Source: Lichtheimia corymbifera B2541 (taxonomy: Eukaryota > Mucoromycota > Mucoromycetes > Mucorales > Lichtheimiaceae). From it: DNA of 64,000 nt. Each line of letters begins with the position of its first letter. Positions within the stretch are counted from its first letter, which is position 1. The position numbers and the translations under genes are program-made. Shown in pieces: positions 1-10,624 of the stretch. The notes under the pieces are model-generated. The model saw nothing but the letters and a program-made list of their open reading frames with translations, made no database searches and was not told the origin of the DNA. The stretch is from positions 1-64,000 of the forward strand of contig JNEU01000835.1 of the NCBI GenBank assembly GCA_000697475.1. The letters are read 5' to 3'.

Positions 1-71
1 CTTGACCCTAATAGAGCGGAAGGTGCGCAGGGGCGTGCATGGGTAACACAGCTCATTTGCATCATACTTCA

Positions 72-514
72 CAATGAACAAACACCACCTTTCATATAGC
101 ATTATGGTTACAGCATAGTAAAAACATAAAGATGCACATAACTAAAAATTCTACAATGAAACGCGGGGCCTTCAATCGAACAAAGTTGCTCGTCGGGGTG
201 AAGCGCACCTTGTGTGAAACTTTCACGATCGTCGTGGCCATTCTCAGATTCACCCAATGTCACCACCAGCCAAAGTAGAATGAGGTCGACCTCTCGAATT
301 TTTTTTTCGACTTTGGCTGGTGGTGACATTGCGAAATCTAGGATCGCCGAGGTTGATCGTGAAACTTGCACCCAAGGTGCGCTTCACCCCGACGAGCAAC
401 TTTGTTCTATGAAAGAGCCCACGTTTCATTGTAAAATTTAGAGATACAGCTATCTTTATGTTTTTACTATGCTGTACGCGTAATGCTATATGACAAGTGG
501 TGTTTGCTCATTGT
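72..514. repeat. Fold-back element H1, axis near 293
   Basis: Segment 256-276 is the exact reverse complement of 310-330, so coordinates sum to 586. The pairing extends outward with mismatches to about 72 and 514. The loop near 277-309 contains a run of T and a short 'ggtcgacc' palindrome. The mirror copy is at 1250-1692. Confidence 0.85.
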
Positions 515-599
515 CAAGTAGCTTGGCACAAATAGAGCGGAAGATGCAGAGAGGCGTGTTTGTGTACCTGAGCTCATTTGCATGATACTTCACAATGAA

Positions 600-835
600 C
601 AAACACCACTTGTAATATAGCATCACGCTTTCAGCATATGTAAAAGCATAAAAGTGCTTGTATCTAGGATTGGCAAGCTTGATGGTGAAACATGATTGAC
701 AAGGTGCGCTCGACCACGACGAGCAATATTGTTCTATGAAAGAGCTCATGTTTCATTGTAAAGTTTAGAGACACAGGCACTTTCTCGTTTTTACATATGC
801 TGAAAAGCATGATGCTATATAACAAGTGATGTTTC
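600..835. repeat. Fold-back element H2, axis near 717
   Basis: The outer stems pair: 632-640 with 794-802, and the 'cacttgt' near 607 with 'acaagtg' near 822. The inner ~100 bp is only weakly self-complementary (687-695 with 746-754), so this is a fold-back with a larger loop than H1. Confidence 0.7.
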
Positions 836-928
836 TTGATTGTGAAGTATCATCCAAATGAGCTGTGCTGCACAAGCACGCCCCTGCGCATCTTCTGTTC
901 TATCAGAGTCAAGCTACTTGACAATGAA

Positions 929-1164
929 CAAAGACCACTTGTCATATAGCATCATGCTTTTCAGCATATGTAAAAACGAGAAAGTGCCTGTGTCTCTAAA
1001 CTTTACAATGAAACATGAGCTCTTTCATAGAACAATATTGCTCGTCGTGGTCGAGCGCACCTTGTCAATCATGTTTCACCATCAAGCTTGCCAATCCTAG
1101 ATACAGGCACTTCTACGTTTTTACATATGCTGAAACCATATTGCTATATGACAAGTGGTGTTTG
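929..1164. repeat. Mirror copy of fold-back H2
   Basis: This is the reverse complement of 600-835 about the axis at 882, with scattered substitutions. It retains its own outer stem, with an axis near 1047. Confidence 0.75.
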
Positions 1165-1249
1165 TTCATTGTGAAGTATCATGCAAATGAGCTGTGTTAC
1201 CCATGCACGCCCCTGCGCACCTTCCGCTCTATTAGGGTCAAGCTACTTG

Positions 1250-1692
1250 ACAATGAACAAATGCCACTCCCCATATAGCATTACGCGTACAGCATAGTAA
1301 AAACATAAAGATAGCTGTATCTCTAAATTTTACAATGAAACGTGGGCTCTTTCATAGAACAAAGTTGCTCGTCGGGGTGAAGCGCACCTTGGGTGCAAGT
1401 TTCACGATCAACCTCGGCGATCCTAGATTTCGCAATGTCACCACCAGCCAAAGTCGAAAAAAAAATTCGAGAGGTCGACCTCATTCTACTTTGGCTGGTG
1501 GTGACATTGGGTGAATCTGAGAATGGCCACGACGATCGTGAAAGTTTCACACAAGGTGCGCTTCACCCCGACGAGCAACTTTGTTCGATTGAAGGCCCCG
1601 CGTTTCATTGTAGAATTTTTAGTTATGTGCATCTTTATGTTTTTACTATGCTGTAACCATAATGCTATATGAAAGGTGGTGTTTGTTCATTG
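1250..1692. repeat. Mirror copy of fold-back H1, axis near 1471
   Basis: This is the reverse complement of 72-514 about position 882. It has the same internal inverted repeat of 'ccaccagccaaagt' type around a poly-A loop near 1458-1466. Predicted translations from the two copies are identical over 75-87 residues, which points to recent duplication or gene conversion rather than coding constraint. Confidence 0.85.
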
Positions 1693-1769
1693 TCAAGTAG
1701 GTAGACCCCGATAGAGCCGAAGATGCAGACGGACTTCTTTGTGCAACACAGCTCATTTGCATGATTCTT

Positions 1770-2208
1770 TACACTGAATAAACACCACCTACCATATAGC
1801 ATCGCGCTTATAGTATATGTAAAAACATAAAGGTGCCTGTATCTCAAAACTTTACAATGAAACGTGGGGTCTTCAATCGAACAAAGTTACTCGTCGGAGT
1901 GAAGCGCACCTTGAGTGCAAGTTTCACGATGAACCTCGGCGATCCTAGATTTCGCAATGTCGCCACCAGCCAATCTAGATCCGGCCGACCTCTTGGAAAT
2001 ATTTTTGGCTGGTGGCGACATCGCGAAATCTGGGCTTGGCCACCACGATCGTAAAACTTGCACCCAAGGTGCACTTCACCCCGACGAGTAACTTTGTTCG
2101 ATTGAAGACCCCACGTTTCACTGTAAAGTTCAGAGATACAGGCACCTTTATGTTTTACATATGCCGTAAGCGTGATACCATATGAAAAGTGTTCTTTGTT
2201 CATTGTCA
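1770..2208. repeat. Diverged fold-back element H3, axis near 1989
   Basis: Coordinates sum to 3978: 1958-1973 pairs with 2005-2020, and 1862 onward pairs with 2116 backward. The element is homologous to H1 but has diverged, for example with gtcgccacc where H1 has gtcaccacc. It is followed by a truncated linker copy at 2215-2265. Confidence 0.8.
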
Positions 2209-2280
2209 ATGAGCTAGACTATGATAGAGCAAAAGATGCAGAGGAGCATGTTTGTGTAACACAGCTGCTTCTGCAGGAAA

Positions 2281-3066
2281 GTAAGGATTGATGGATGATG
2301 CTTTATACACTGTTTAGTAAAAGCTCATAAAGTGGCAGCTGATAACTACTTCCTCCCATTCTCAGCAGTTACCTATTCCACCACAATGGACTGGTTCATC
2401 TGCTCCAGGGATTTATTTCCATGATTCAAGTTGCTTGATTCAAGCTGATTTGATTGAGCTACGGGGGTCAAGCAAAGGGTATATCAATCCGTATACAACA
2501 TGCACTAACCAGGTTCCGACAAATACATAATTTCTTTTTACATTAGAGTCATCCACTCACTACCTTCATAATTAAGCGTGGTTTATAGAGCAGAACAGAT
2601 GTTAATCATCGTGTCCGAGAAGACATCATCCGACCAAGTATAGGATTCGAGATGGGTAACCAAGGCTCATGGATATATTTGAAGTGTGATTCATATATGA
2701 CTGGAAGCACTAATATTGTTTCTATTATACATAGTATTCTCAACCCCATATCCTTATGAAGACTCGATATGATTGCGCATGCAATTACTCTAGTACTGAT
2801 GTGACACCGCATTACATGTCGCTGGTGGTGCTAACTCGATCTATACGCTGCTGTCCATTTCATCCTGCAGCATTCCATTTGTGCTCGCCATTCACATGGT
2901 ATCTTTAGCGTCGATAATTTGCATGAGGATAATATTGAGTGGTAGCCAAGGACAGAGATGCAGGCATTACATGCTCCGCCGTCACTATGAAATTTTGGTA
3001 CAAGGTGTGGTAGAAGAGCTGGACATCTTTCTCCTATATTACACTCACCTTCTTCACGCGCTCTGA
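2281..3066. other. Intergenic region between repeat cluster and NIC96
   Basis: The repeat homology stops near 2280. I see no ORF with domain content or coding character, no tRNA and no recognisable repeat. The 3' part presumably holds the NIC96 promoter and leader. Confidence 0.5.
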
Positions 3067-6000
3067 ATGTCCAACGAGATCTTCCAAAAGCTGTACGAAA
3101 GCTCCAAGCTCCTCGTTTCTTCCAACAATCAGGATCAGGTGCCGGTCCTTCAACGTGGACTTGACCAAATCGATACGGAGACGCGACGATTATTTGGAAA
3201 GCACAAGACCGATCAGGAACAAAAAGCCAATGCGTAAGCCGATCTGCCACATCGGTGGTCAAAACACAAGTACAAGGACGTCTATATTAATATCAATATA
3301 CAAAGGCATTACTTTTTGGCACAGAACGGCATCAACAGCCACGACTTGACGCAACAACTCGAGTCCATTGACACCAGCCGAATCTTTGAACCAGCAGATA
3401 CGATCACAGACACTGATGTCGAGGTATTCTTTATCCTCTCGCTAGGGTCAATATGGCTTCTAACGCATGGATGTATCGTGTAGAAATACTTGCAGCAGGC
3501 TCATGAACATATTATCATTGAAACGATTGAGGAATGCAGAGAGAGCGTATGTGATGTCATTTTCATTGGATATATCTCTAGTATTCAATGCATTCTAATC
3601 CATCTCATTGATAGACATGCGACGATTTCGAAGAATTGAATGATAACGTGATGCAAGGCAATTGGAAAAACGCACAACGCCGCATTTTGGAAGAATGGGA
3701 TCATCATCAGGACACGGGGATGTTTACACGCGACGACAAGTTTATGGGAATTACTATGGTAAGTTGAAAGCCAACCCCTTTCTTGAACCCATGGCAAAGA
3801 CTTATCGCATTGGAATAGACGCCTGCGTTTCGTAAACGTGTTGATGAATATGCCGACATCATTGGCAAGTTGAACGATGCCCGGATCAAGAATCAACCAT
3901 TCCCGCTCATTGACAATCTCAGTCAGCTATCCAAACCATCAGATCCAACACGGGTGAGTGTATGAAAGCGTGACAGACAAACAATCAAGGTATTAACATG
4001 GTAATGGTATAGGTGCAGGATCGTGCTATGGATGCTTGGCAATTGGTGAACGATTTGGCATCCGAAGCTAGTCGAGCAGGTCTTGATCAACATGGACCAT
4101 TGCAAGTACCTCCTACAAATGCCTTTTCTATCAACTTGTGCAAGGCGCTTATTGATACATCAAAACGCTGGCTTGAAAGACAGTAAATATCGAAGATGGG
4201 AAATGTGTTAGCATAAGTCTTATATGTTCCATTTAGGTTTGTGCAATATGTGGATGAAGTGCTCTATAAGAATGCACGTGAAACCCAAGTGGGAGGCGTA
4301 CCATCTCCTATTTTACGTATCAAGGCATTCATGAACTATGTCTTCCGCAAGAATTCAGGATGGACAGATCCACGCTTCGAGGTATAATGGCAACATACAT
4401 CTTTGGTAGCGGGATTGTGATTAACATAAAGCACGTGATTAGGTTGTCAACGACACACCCATCTGGACATATGTATATCTCCTTGTTCGCAGCGGTCATG
4501 AAAAGCTTGCCCTGAAATACGTTGAAGAGAATGAGCAGCTCTTTGATACCGAACCACGTTTCCGTCATTACTTTAGAGAATATGTGGACTCGCCTGAAAA
4601 GCGGTAAGCTTGGTCGTTCATTGTCATAACGCAAAATACTTATTCAAGCATTTCTTTTTAGCTTAAGAAAACCCACTCGAGATGCTGTATTGGCCGATTA
4701 CCAACGACTAGAATATGGTCAACAAAGCGTGGATCCTTACAAGCTCATTCTTTACAAGATTATTGGCCGATGCGAATTGAACAAAAAGAGCTTACCAGAT
4801 GTGGTCGCCACCACCGAGGATTATGTTTGGTTGCAGGTGAGAGTTTTTAAGGAACATGATAGGAAATGTTGGGCTTACATTCAATCATTTGAAAGCTTTC
4901 GTTGGTGCGTGAGAGTGCAGGAGGTGAAGAATCGGCTTATGAGCAGTATCGTTTGAGTGATCTTCAATCCATGATGGTCAAGTTTGGTTCCAAACGTTTC
5001 GATCCCAATGGCAGCAGTCCCTGGAACTATTTCAAGGTGTTATTGTTGACTTTACAATTCGAACGGGTATGTCATATTACGATCCCATTGTTAATACATG
5101 CTAATTGCGTTTTGGTATCATCCGTAGGCTGTCAATTATCTCTACAAGAACGAAAAGTGCCGCTTGGATGCAGTTCATTGTGCTATTGCCCTTGCATATA
5201 CCGGACTTTTACGCATTCCAGATGAGCCATTGACGGCAAGCATTGATCTTTGTAAGTGGAAATTGCATGTGAATGATAGCACACCTAATACGAGATATAG
5301 TAATTATTGGCGATGATGGCCGAGCAAGCTTCAATTTTGCACGTCTTATATACCAGTATATCCGGGTCTTTTCGACCAGCAACCCCCAGAGCTCATTGCA
5401 TTACATCTATCTCCTGACACTCTATGCCAAACGCCAATGGTACGATTCGGATGACATGTTCACTCTATGCTATCAATATATCCGTGGCCTGGTACTCAGT
5501 AGTAAAGAACCAAATATCATCCTCGGAAAGACATCAACGTCACTTGGCCGACAGGTAAAATGACGAAATGGAACATGGTGCCCTGTTTTTTGTATCACTA
5601 ACGGTAACTGAATTAGGATGGTTTGATCGACCGACACAAAACACTAATCGGTATCACGAATGAGCACAAATATGTGGAGGCGATTTTGATGCCCATTGCC
5701 GAGAAGTACAGCCAAGAAGGCCGATACATGGAAGCCGTTTCCGTATACGAGTTGACCTCAGTGAGTGTTTCATCATGTTTTATTAAACAAAATAACTCTA
5801 ACATGACGTTCAATAGGATTACAACAAGGTGGCTGATATTCTAAACAAGCAACTCGGCGACGCATTACAACAACCACGTACGGCTGATCGGGATCAAACG
5901 ATTGAACATCAAACAAGTTCGGATGAGGAGCTTATCAACTTTTCTATCAACACGCTGAGGAGTTATGAGCAGCAGCAGCATATTGGCATGTTCATCAAGG

Positions 6001-6587
6001 AATCCAAAAAGAATACAGCCATTATTCTCATCAGTCTTTTGAGATGTCGCAGCTTATACGATAGTGGAGCATATGAGCAGGCGTTACAGATCATTCGTGA
6101 AACCGAGGTTATTCCCTTGCAAGATAACTTTGCAGTCATCCAGCGAGCAGCCGACCGATTTAATCATATTGACGACGCCATCAGCAAAAACATGCCGGAC
6201 ATGCTGCTCATGGTTACCGACATGCTCTATAAGCTATGGACCACTTTTACTGGGCCCCAGATGGCCATGCAACCAGCGGCGAAACAGGTAAATGAACTCC
6301 GGGGGAGGTGAAGCTTGTCACAACTCCTTTGTTTGCTTATTGCCTGTGCACATTGTTTTAGACGATTTCCATTATTGAAGAGAATATTCGTGCCATTCTT
6401 GCATTTGTGGGTATCATTCAATTCAAGATGCCTGCTGATACCATTACAAAACTGAACCGGTAAGTTGTTTTTTTTTGCTCGAAGGAACTAGAACCTAAGA
6501 GCTTCTTGGATTGGTGCAACATGGCTTTGGCTAATTCGGTATGTTCCCAGAGCTGAAATGATCATCACTGGCCAGCGGCATCATTGA
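3067..6587 (+). CDS. NIC96: Nucleoporin Nic96 / Nup93 family, linker nucleoporin of the nuclear pore inner ring
   Basis: This is a structural nuclear pore protein that anchors the Nsp1 trimer to the inner ring. Sixteen exons can be traced: 3067-3233, 3306-3423, 3484-3546, 3615-3758, 3819-3953, 4013-4182, 4237-4381, 4443-4603, 4662-4836, 4896-5066, 5128-5251, 5301-5554, 5617-5760, 5817-6287, 6362-6459 and 6551-6587. They sum to 2577 nt, or 858 residues, close to yeast Nic96 (839). The N-terminal ~130 residues are helical and charged. The rest is the long alpha-solenoid, with family-like segments such as NTPIWTYVYLLVRSG and RLIYQYIRVF. The start is the first ATG in frame with the helical N-terminus. 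The last exon is short and its acceptor (6550) is the least certain boundary; an alternative acceptor near 6500 keeps the same frame. Introns are 54-90 nt. Confidence 0.93.
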
Positions 6588-6690
6588 TCGGATTCGGGCC
6601 CTTTACTCCGAACAACTATAGCAATAAAATGACGTTTCTGTGTTTCCAAAAAGAGCGTGTCTTGTTCGACGTGAGTCACCTTTGCCAAGT

Positions 6691-6700
6691 CTATTTAAAT
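6691..6700 (+). promoter_or_regulatory. Candidate TATA box for the small gene at 6811
   Basis: An AT-rich 'ctatttaaat' lies about 110 nt upstream of the ATG at 6811, in an otherwise mixed-composition stretch just past the NIC96 stop. It is a sequence match only. Confidence 0.35.
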
Positions 6701-6810
6701 ACAATGGCCCCCTTCTGTTTCGTCCACCATCTGTTTCCTTCTACCATATAACGGTTTTCTACTTTGAAGAACCAAAGCTTCTACACTTTTACTATTACTC
6801 TATATATACA

Positions 6811-7122
6811 ATGGCATTTCTCCAAACCGATATCGATCCTCTATACCTCCGTGAAAAGCATCTCAGAATGAGCGAAAGCAGCAACAATAGCATATCAGCA
6901 CAAGCATCTGCATCCACGACATCCATAGACGATACCGACCACTTTACAGAAATGGATTTTGATGACCATCATCACCATCATCAAGAAGGTGCCGTATCAG
7001 CAGTAAAACGCTTTTTCGAATTCGGCTCAAGTACCATGTCATCATCATCCAAAACCGGTGGCCGAAGATCAACGTTCTCAAGGAAAGAGAACTTGGATCG
7101 TCTCGTTTCCTTTTACTTGTAA
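6811..7122 (+). CDS. Small protein of unknown function, 103 residues
   Basis: I do not recognise this protein. It is a single-exon frame starting at the ATG just after a 'tatatataca' leader, with a longer in-frame upstream extension that lacks coding character. The protein is hydrophilic. It has a Ser/Thr-rich first half, an acidic segment followed by a five-histidine run (DFDDHHHHHQEG), a short hydrophobic patch (AVKRFFEF) and a basic Ser-rich stretch near the C-terminus. No signal peptide or membrane helix is visible. The TATA-like element upstream, the ATG context and the AT-rich 3' flank suggest a real transcription unit. It could alternatively be a chance ORF in the NIC96 downstream region. 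Confidence 0.5.
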   Translation: MAFLQTDIDPLYLREKHLRMSESSNNSISAQASASTTSIDDTDHFTEMDFDDHHHHHQEGAVSAVKRFFEFGSSTMSSSSKTGGRRSTFSRKENLDRLVSFYL

Positions 7123-7591
7123 ATCAATTCTCATTCATTCATACATTCATAATCACATCCACACCATTGTAATTTTTGCATTTCTTGTGTTCTTTGTTAC
7201 CCCTTTTTCATATGATGTTAGCTATCCCATTTCATTTGTATTTGTAAGCCCCATGAAATACAATTATTGATTTCAAAAATACATTCTCACTCATGTCTTG
7301 AACGATAAACAAAAATGGATGTAACTGCTTTCATTCCAATGCGATTTTGCATATGGTGGTCTGTGCTCTAATGTTTATGTGTGGCGAAGGTAGATAATAT
7401 ATGTGTGATGCGTGTGAGAGGGAGAAAGTGTAGAGCGTGGCATAGCAACCTGGTAGCGCAGCTGCATTCCATAAAAGGAATTCACCGATCTCAGACCAAA
7501 CTTGATTTTGAGTGGGTATGTCTATGTTTCCCCTCTCGATTTAGTGTGATCCTTTGTTTCTTTTCATTCTCTTTCACGTTTTGCAACACCT
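7123..7591. other. Intergenic region upstream of the CaMK-like kinase
   Basis: AT-rich 3' flank of the preceding small gene, then the promoter region of the kinase. I see no further gene. Confidence 0.5.
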
Positions 7592-9281
7592 ATGGGCCTC
7601 TTCAGTGCTCTGAATACCCTCGCTCATGGAGCACAGCCTGATAGCTATATTAGAAAAAAGAGCTATCAATTCGAAAAAGAGCTCGGTAAATATAAGGTTT
7701 TCCCCGTATGTGTGCTATTATATGCATGTGTCCGCTTACATCACAAATTGCATCCAGGTCGCGGATCATTTGGATATGTCAAGCAAGCAACTCGCCTTGA
7801 CGACGGCTTACAACTAGCTATCAAGGTCATTCCCAAACGACTCGTAAAAGGTCACTTTGACTTGGTGCTATCCGAGGTGAACGTGCTCAAGGATCTCAGT
7901 CATCCCAACATTATCCGATTGTACGAGACATTCGAATCACGGTAAGCAAGCGATCTCCTTGCGATTGCCTCTATTCAGGTCCTCATTCTCATTTTCATGT
8001 AGCGATAAATTTTATATGGTATTTCAGTTGTAAGTGATGTGGTCGATCAACAGATGATGTGTGTGATCTATCATGTGTAACCGATATGCCTCCCTTTTTT
8101 CGCATATAGAGCCACAGGTGGCGAGCTATTTGAACGATTACTCGAGTTTGGCAAGATTGCAGAGAAGGATGCGGTAAGATTTGAACGAGAAGATATTATT
8201 CATGTGTGGTGGTATATATGCATTCGACGCGAGCACACACGCGCACAATAATATGCAGGGTTGTTGTTGTGTGCGTGTGCGTTGTGCTTTGAAGCATGTG
8301 TAATTCAAGCTAGAACAAAAAAAGACTGACGGCCGGTGCGTTTTCTTATTGTATATGTTCCAGATTGGTATAGTCCGATCCGTGTTGCACGGCTTGCAAT
8401 ACTTACATTCCAAAAATATCGCTCACCGAGGTAAGATTGGATCACCCAAGGGTGCGTGCGGACGCAGTGCCCGGTACATGCAGCATGACACCTAATGTGA
8501 CACACATACACCTTATAGACATCAAGCCAGAGAACTTGCTTTTCAAAGATAAATCGCCAAATGCTGAGCTGGTCATTTGTGACTTTGGGTAACGAGCTTA
8601 TTTTTGTTATGCTGAAATAGCAACATGTGAATCTGACAACATCCAACACTAGCATTGCTAAAAAGCTCACCGACCCACCATCATCGGTGCTGGACACCCT
8701 TTGTGGTTCTCCTCTTTATGTTGGTAAGTCGAGCAACATGTTTTTCTATTCAACATTCATTAACATGCTTACGATCATACAGCACCCGAGGTCCTCGAAC
8801 GAAAAGCAAATGGCTGTCCAGTTGACATTTGGGCTATGGGGTAAGTGGTAGCGAGTCATAATGGGGGTTGACAAATCATTAACCCAAAATCCTTTTCCAT
8901 TGTAGCGTAATTACCTACATGATGTAAGTGAGAGCAAGGTATCATCATCATCATCATCATCTTAACACACCCACTACGTAGATTGTGTGGATATCAACCA
9001 TTTCAAGGAGGTAAAGATCAAAAAGACCAAAAAGAGCTGAACGCGCAAATCACGAACGCAAAATATGAATTTCATGAGCGGTATTGGAAGAACATTTCAC
9101 AGGATGGTAAGAGTGAGTGCAGCACATAGAGGCATTTGGCTGATTGAGATTTTTGGCACTATCAATAGCGAAAGACTTTATTCAGCAGTTATTGTCTTTG
9201 GATCCTAGTAAGCGACCCACTGCCACTGAAGCATTGAAACATCCATGGTTGGCAGGTGATGTCGATGCCGTACCATCCTAA
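7592..9281 (+). CDS. Ca2+/calmodulin-dependent protein kinase-like Ser/Thr kinase, short form
   Basis: Protein kinase of the CAMK group. Eleven exons: 7592-7685, 7758-7941, 8003-8029, 8110-8173, 8364-8430, 8519-8588, 8653-8723, 8783-8840, 8906-8923, 8982-9106 and 9169-9281. They give 296 residues. The Gly-loop ELGRGSFG is split by intron 1. VAIK-type lysine is in LAIKVIPKR, the catalytic loop [10 protein letters not shown] spans intron 5, the metal loop is CDFG, and the activation segment ends CGSPLYVAPE. All kinase subdomains are present, so it should be active. The protein stops almost directly after subdomain XI, whereas CaMKI-type enzymes continue with an autoinhibitory and calmodulin-binding helix. 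That region is missing here. Gly2 (MGLFSA) makes N-myristoylation possible but unproven. Calcium control is therefore uncertain. Confidence 0.88.
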
Positions 9282-9365
9282 AAGCCTGCTGAATCAGCAA
9301 AATCCTCACCAGCTGCTGATACCACAACACAAGCAGCTGCATTCTATGTATCATCATCGTCATAG
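9282..9365 (+). other. In-frame, stop-free 27-residue tail immediately after the kinase stop codon
   Basis: Directly after TAA at 9279-9281 the same frame stays open for 27 sense codons up to a TAG at 9363-9365. The tail is Ala/Ser/Thr/Pro-rich (starts KPAESAKSSPAAD, ends in a serine run). Its codon use resembles the gene. It may be a former C-terminus cut off by a point mutation, or a readthrough extension. It has no basic amphipathic helix, so it is not an obvious calmodulin site. Confidence 0.4.
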
Positions 9366-9953
9366 TTTCTCTGTGCTATATTCTTTATCTTCCTACGTGC
9401 ATTATATTGTAGAAGTACATTTGTAACAATTAATATTATTATCTTATGCTTGAATCTTCTCATCATCTCCTTCCAAAGACTTTCGAGAATGGAAAATAAT
9501 GGGAGCGTGGAAAGAATTGGCTACGTTTTTAGGTTTTGAACCTAAACGGTATGTTTGTTGGCATGTTGGGGCATCGTTTTGGAAGACGTATCTTCGGAGG
9601 GTTTTCTTGCAACAGCCACTTTGGATAAGCTAACATTAAAAAGGGTAAGACCCATTCGCTGAAGAGAGATGCTTTTCTTATACGATGAAGGAATCCCCCT
9701 TGTGCCTGATGCTTGTCGTGATGTGCCTGGTATATTTGGAAGGCGTTGTATCTGTTGACATCCGAAACCTATCAGCATGTTATCTGGAATCATTTTTTGT
9801 GTTGCCACCAACCAGCTTTGTAAACGGAACGGTTGACAAGGAGCATGTGACAAGATGGCGCGATGACCCATCCGGGAAATTCTACTTTTCAAACTTTGAT
9901 CCCTTGTGGCTTTATATATAAGGGGTTTTTAAGCTTAAGAACAAAGAACACAA
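9366..9953. other. Intergenic region
   Basis: A 116-residue minus-strand frame at 9542-9892 has no recognisable domain and overlaps the promoter of the next gene. I treat it as chance. Confidence 0.45.
9913..9923 (+). promoter_or_regulatory. Candidate TATA box for the gene at 9954
   Basis: 'tatatataagg' lies about 40 nt upstream of the ATG at 9954. This is a strong TATA match at a close spacing that would imply a very short leader. Confidence 0.45.
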
Positions 9954-10250
9954 ATGGCTTCCTCTTCTCCTGAATATCTCAACCACGTCCTCATGCGATT
10001 TGGACACCATCTCTCTTCCATGGAACAACAAAGCTATGCTAAACAATTTAGCAGTATGATTCAGAGCTCGACACAAGGCTCAACCTTGTGTATGAAACCA
10101 TCATCCACGTATGTTGAAAGTATACACAGAGCCCCAAGCGGCACACACCTTCGATTTGTTGGACCAGCCCCTGTAGTCCATCAGTCCTTTGTCAGCAAGA
10201 AATCCACCCGTATCATTGTCAATCCGCTATCAACATCATCAACCTTTTAA
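9954..10250 (+). CDS. Small protein of unknown function, 98 residues
   Basis: A single-exon frame of 98 residues that I do not recognise. It is hydrophilic and Ser/Thr-rich. An N-terminal helix-like part (YLNHVLMRFGHHLSSMEQQ) is followed by a polar half with basic and Pro residues. It has no signal peptide, membrane segment or cysteine pattern. The support is a good TATA element 31-41 nt upstream and ATG context 'cacaaATGG'. Without a homolog it remains a prediction. Confidence 0.5.
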   Translation: MASSSPEYLNHVLMRFGHHLSSMEQQSYAKQFSSMIQSSTQGSTLCMKPSSTYVESIHRAPSGTHLRFVGPAPVVHQSFVSKKSTRIIVNPLSTSSTF

Positions 10251-10339
10251 AGCAGCAATCGATCGATAGACCTCTTTTTGTTTCTTGTGCCACCACTTGT
10301 CACCATTATCCACTTGAAAAAAGCCGATATAAATAACCG

Positions 10340-10546
10340 ATGTTATTACATCATCATGTGCTTTTGAAGCTACTATTCGTATCAAACAAATTCTCCGGAT
10401 TTGCATATCCGCTCGACCCTGAGCATATTATCCAATATCAAGATGCCTTTATTGTATACGAGATTATATGGAAAGATGGCGGTGGGGAACTTTATGCACA
10501 ATGGGTGAATCGATGTCATTGGTTGGATGATTGGTGGGACCGGTAA
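10340..10546 (+). other. Unassigned open frame upstream of the WBP2-like gene
   Basis: From about 10390 the frame has coding-like composition, rich in Trp, Tyr and Asp (ends RCHWLDDWWDR), and runs into a good donor 'G/gtaagc' at 10541. A TATA-like 'gatataaata' lies at about 10326. It could be the first exon of an unidentified short gene, or a 5' exon spliced into the WBP2-like transcript. I could not join it convincingly to anything downstream. Confidence 0.25.
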
Positions 10547-10624
10547 GCTGCTGCATAGAGAGAGACGCACACACACACCATGATCCCGCATTGTTCTTTC
10601 TTCTTCCTTCCCTTGTCGGTCGTC

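Larger units (their letters stand above)
72..1692. repeat. Large imperfect palindrome, axis near 882
   Basis: Positions pair so that their coordinates sum to 1764. For example the segment 734-753 is the exact reverse complement of 1011-1030, and reading frames at 108-371 (minus) and 1393-1656 (plus) encode identical 87-residue strings. The arms are about 72-850 and 914-1692, separated by a ~60-bp non-palindromic spacer that is a linker copy. Each arm contains its own smaller fold-backs, making this a palindrome of palindromes. The outer portions are very similar between arms, while the inner portions near 600-700 and 1060-1160 have diverged more. Confidence 0.9.
1..2280. repeat. Cluster of fold-back (inverted-repeat) elements
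   Basis: The first 2.3 kb consists of inverted-repeat modules joined by copies of an ~80-bp linker. The linker contains a 'gatagagc..aagatgcag..' core followed by 'aacacagctcatttgcat'. It appears in direct orientation near 1-70, 520-590, 1700-1770 and 2215-2265, and inverted near 850-910 and 1170-1250. Short open frames in this block are mirror copies of one another and have no domain content, so I do not call genes. There is no transposase or reverse transcriptase in it. It looks like a nest of non-autonomous fold-back/MITE-type elements, or a local satellite. The left end runs out of the window, so the full size is unknown. Confidence 0.85.

Noticed and set aside
108..2209. Open frames of 60-121 residues on both strands across the repeat block
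   Set aside because: They are mirror or paralogous copies produced by the inverted repeats, have no domains, and occur on both strands of the same DNA.
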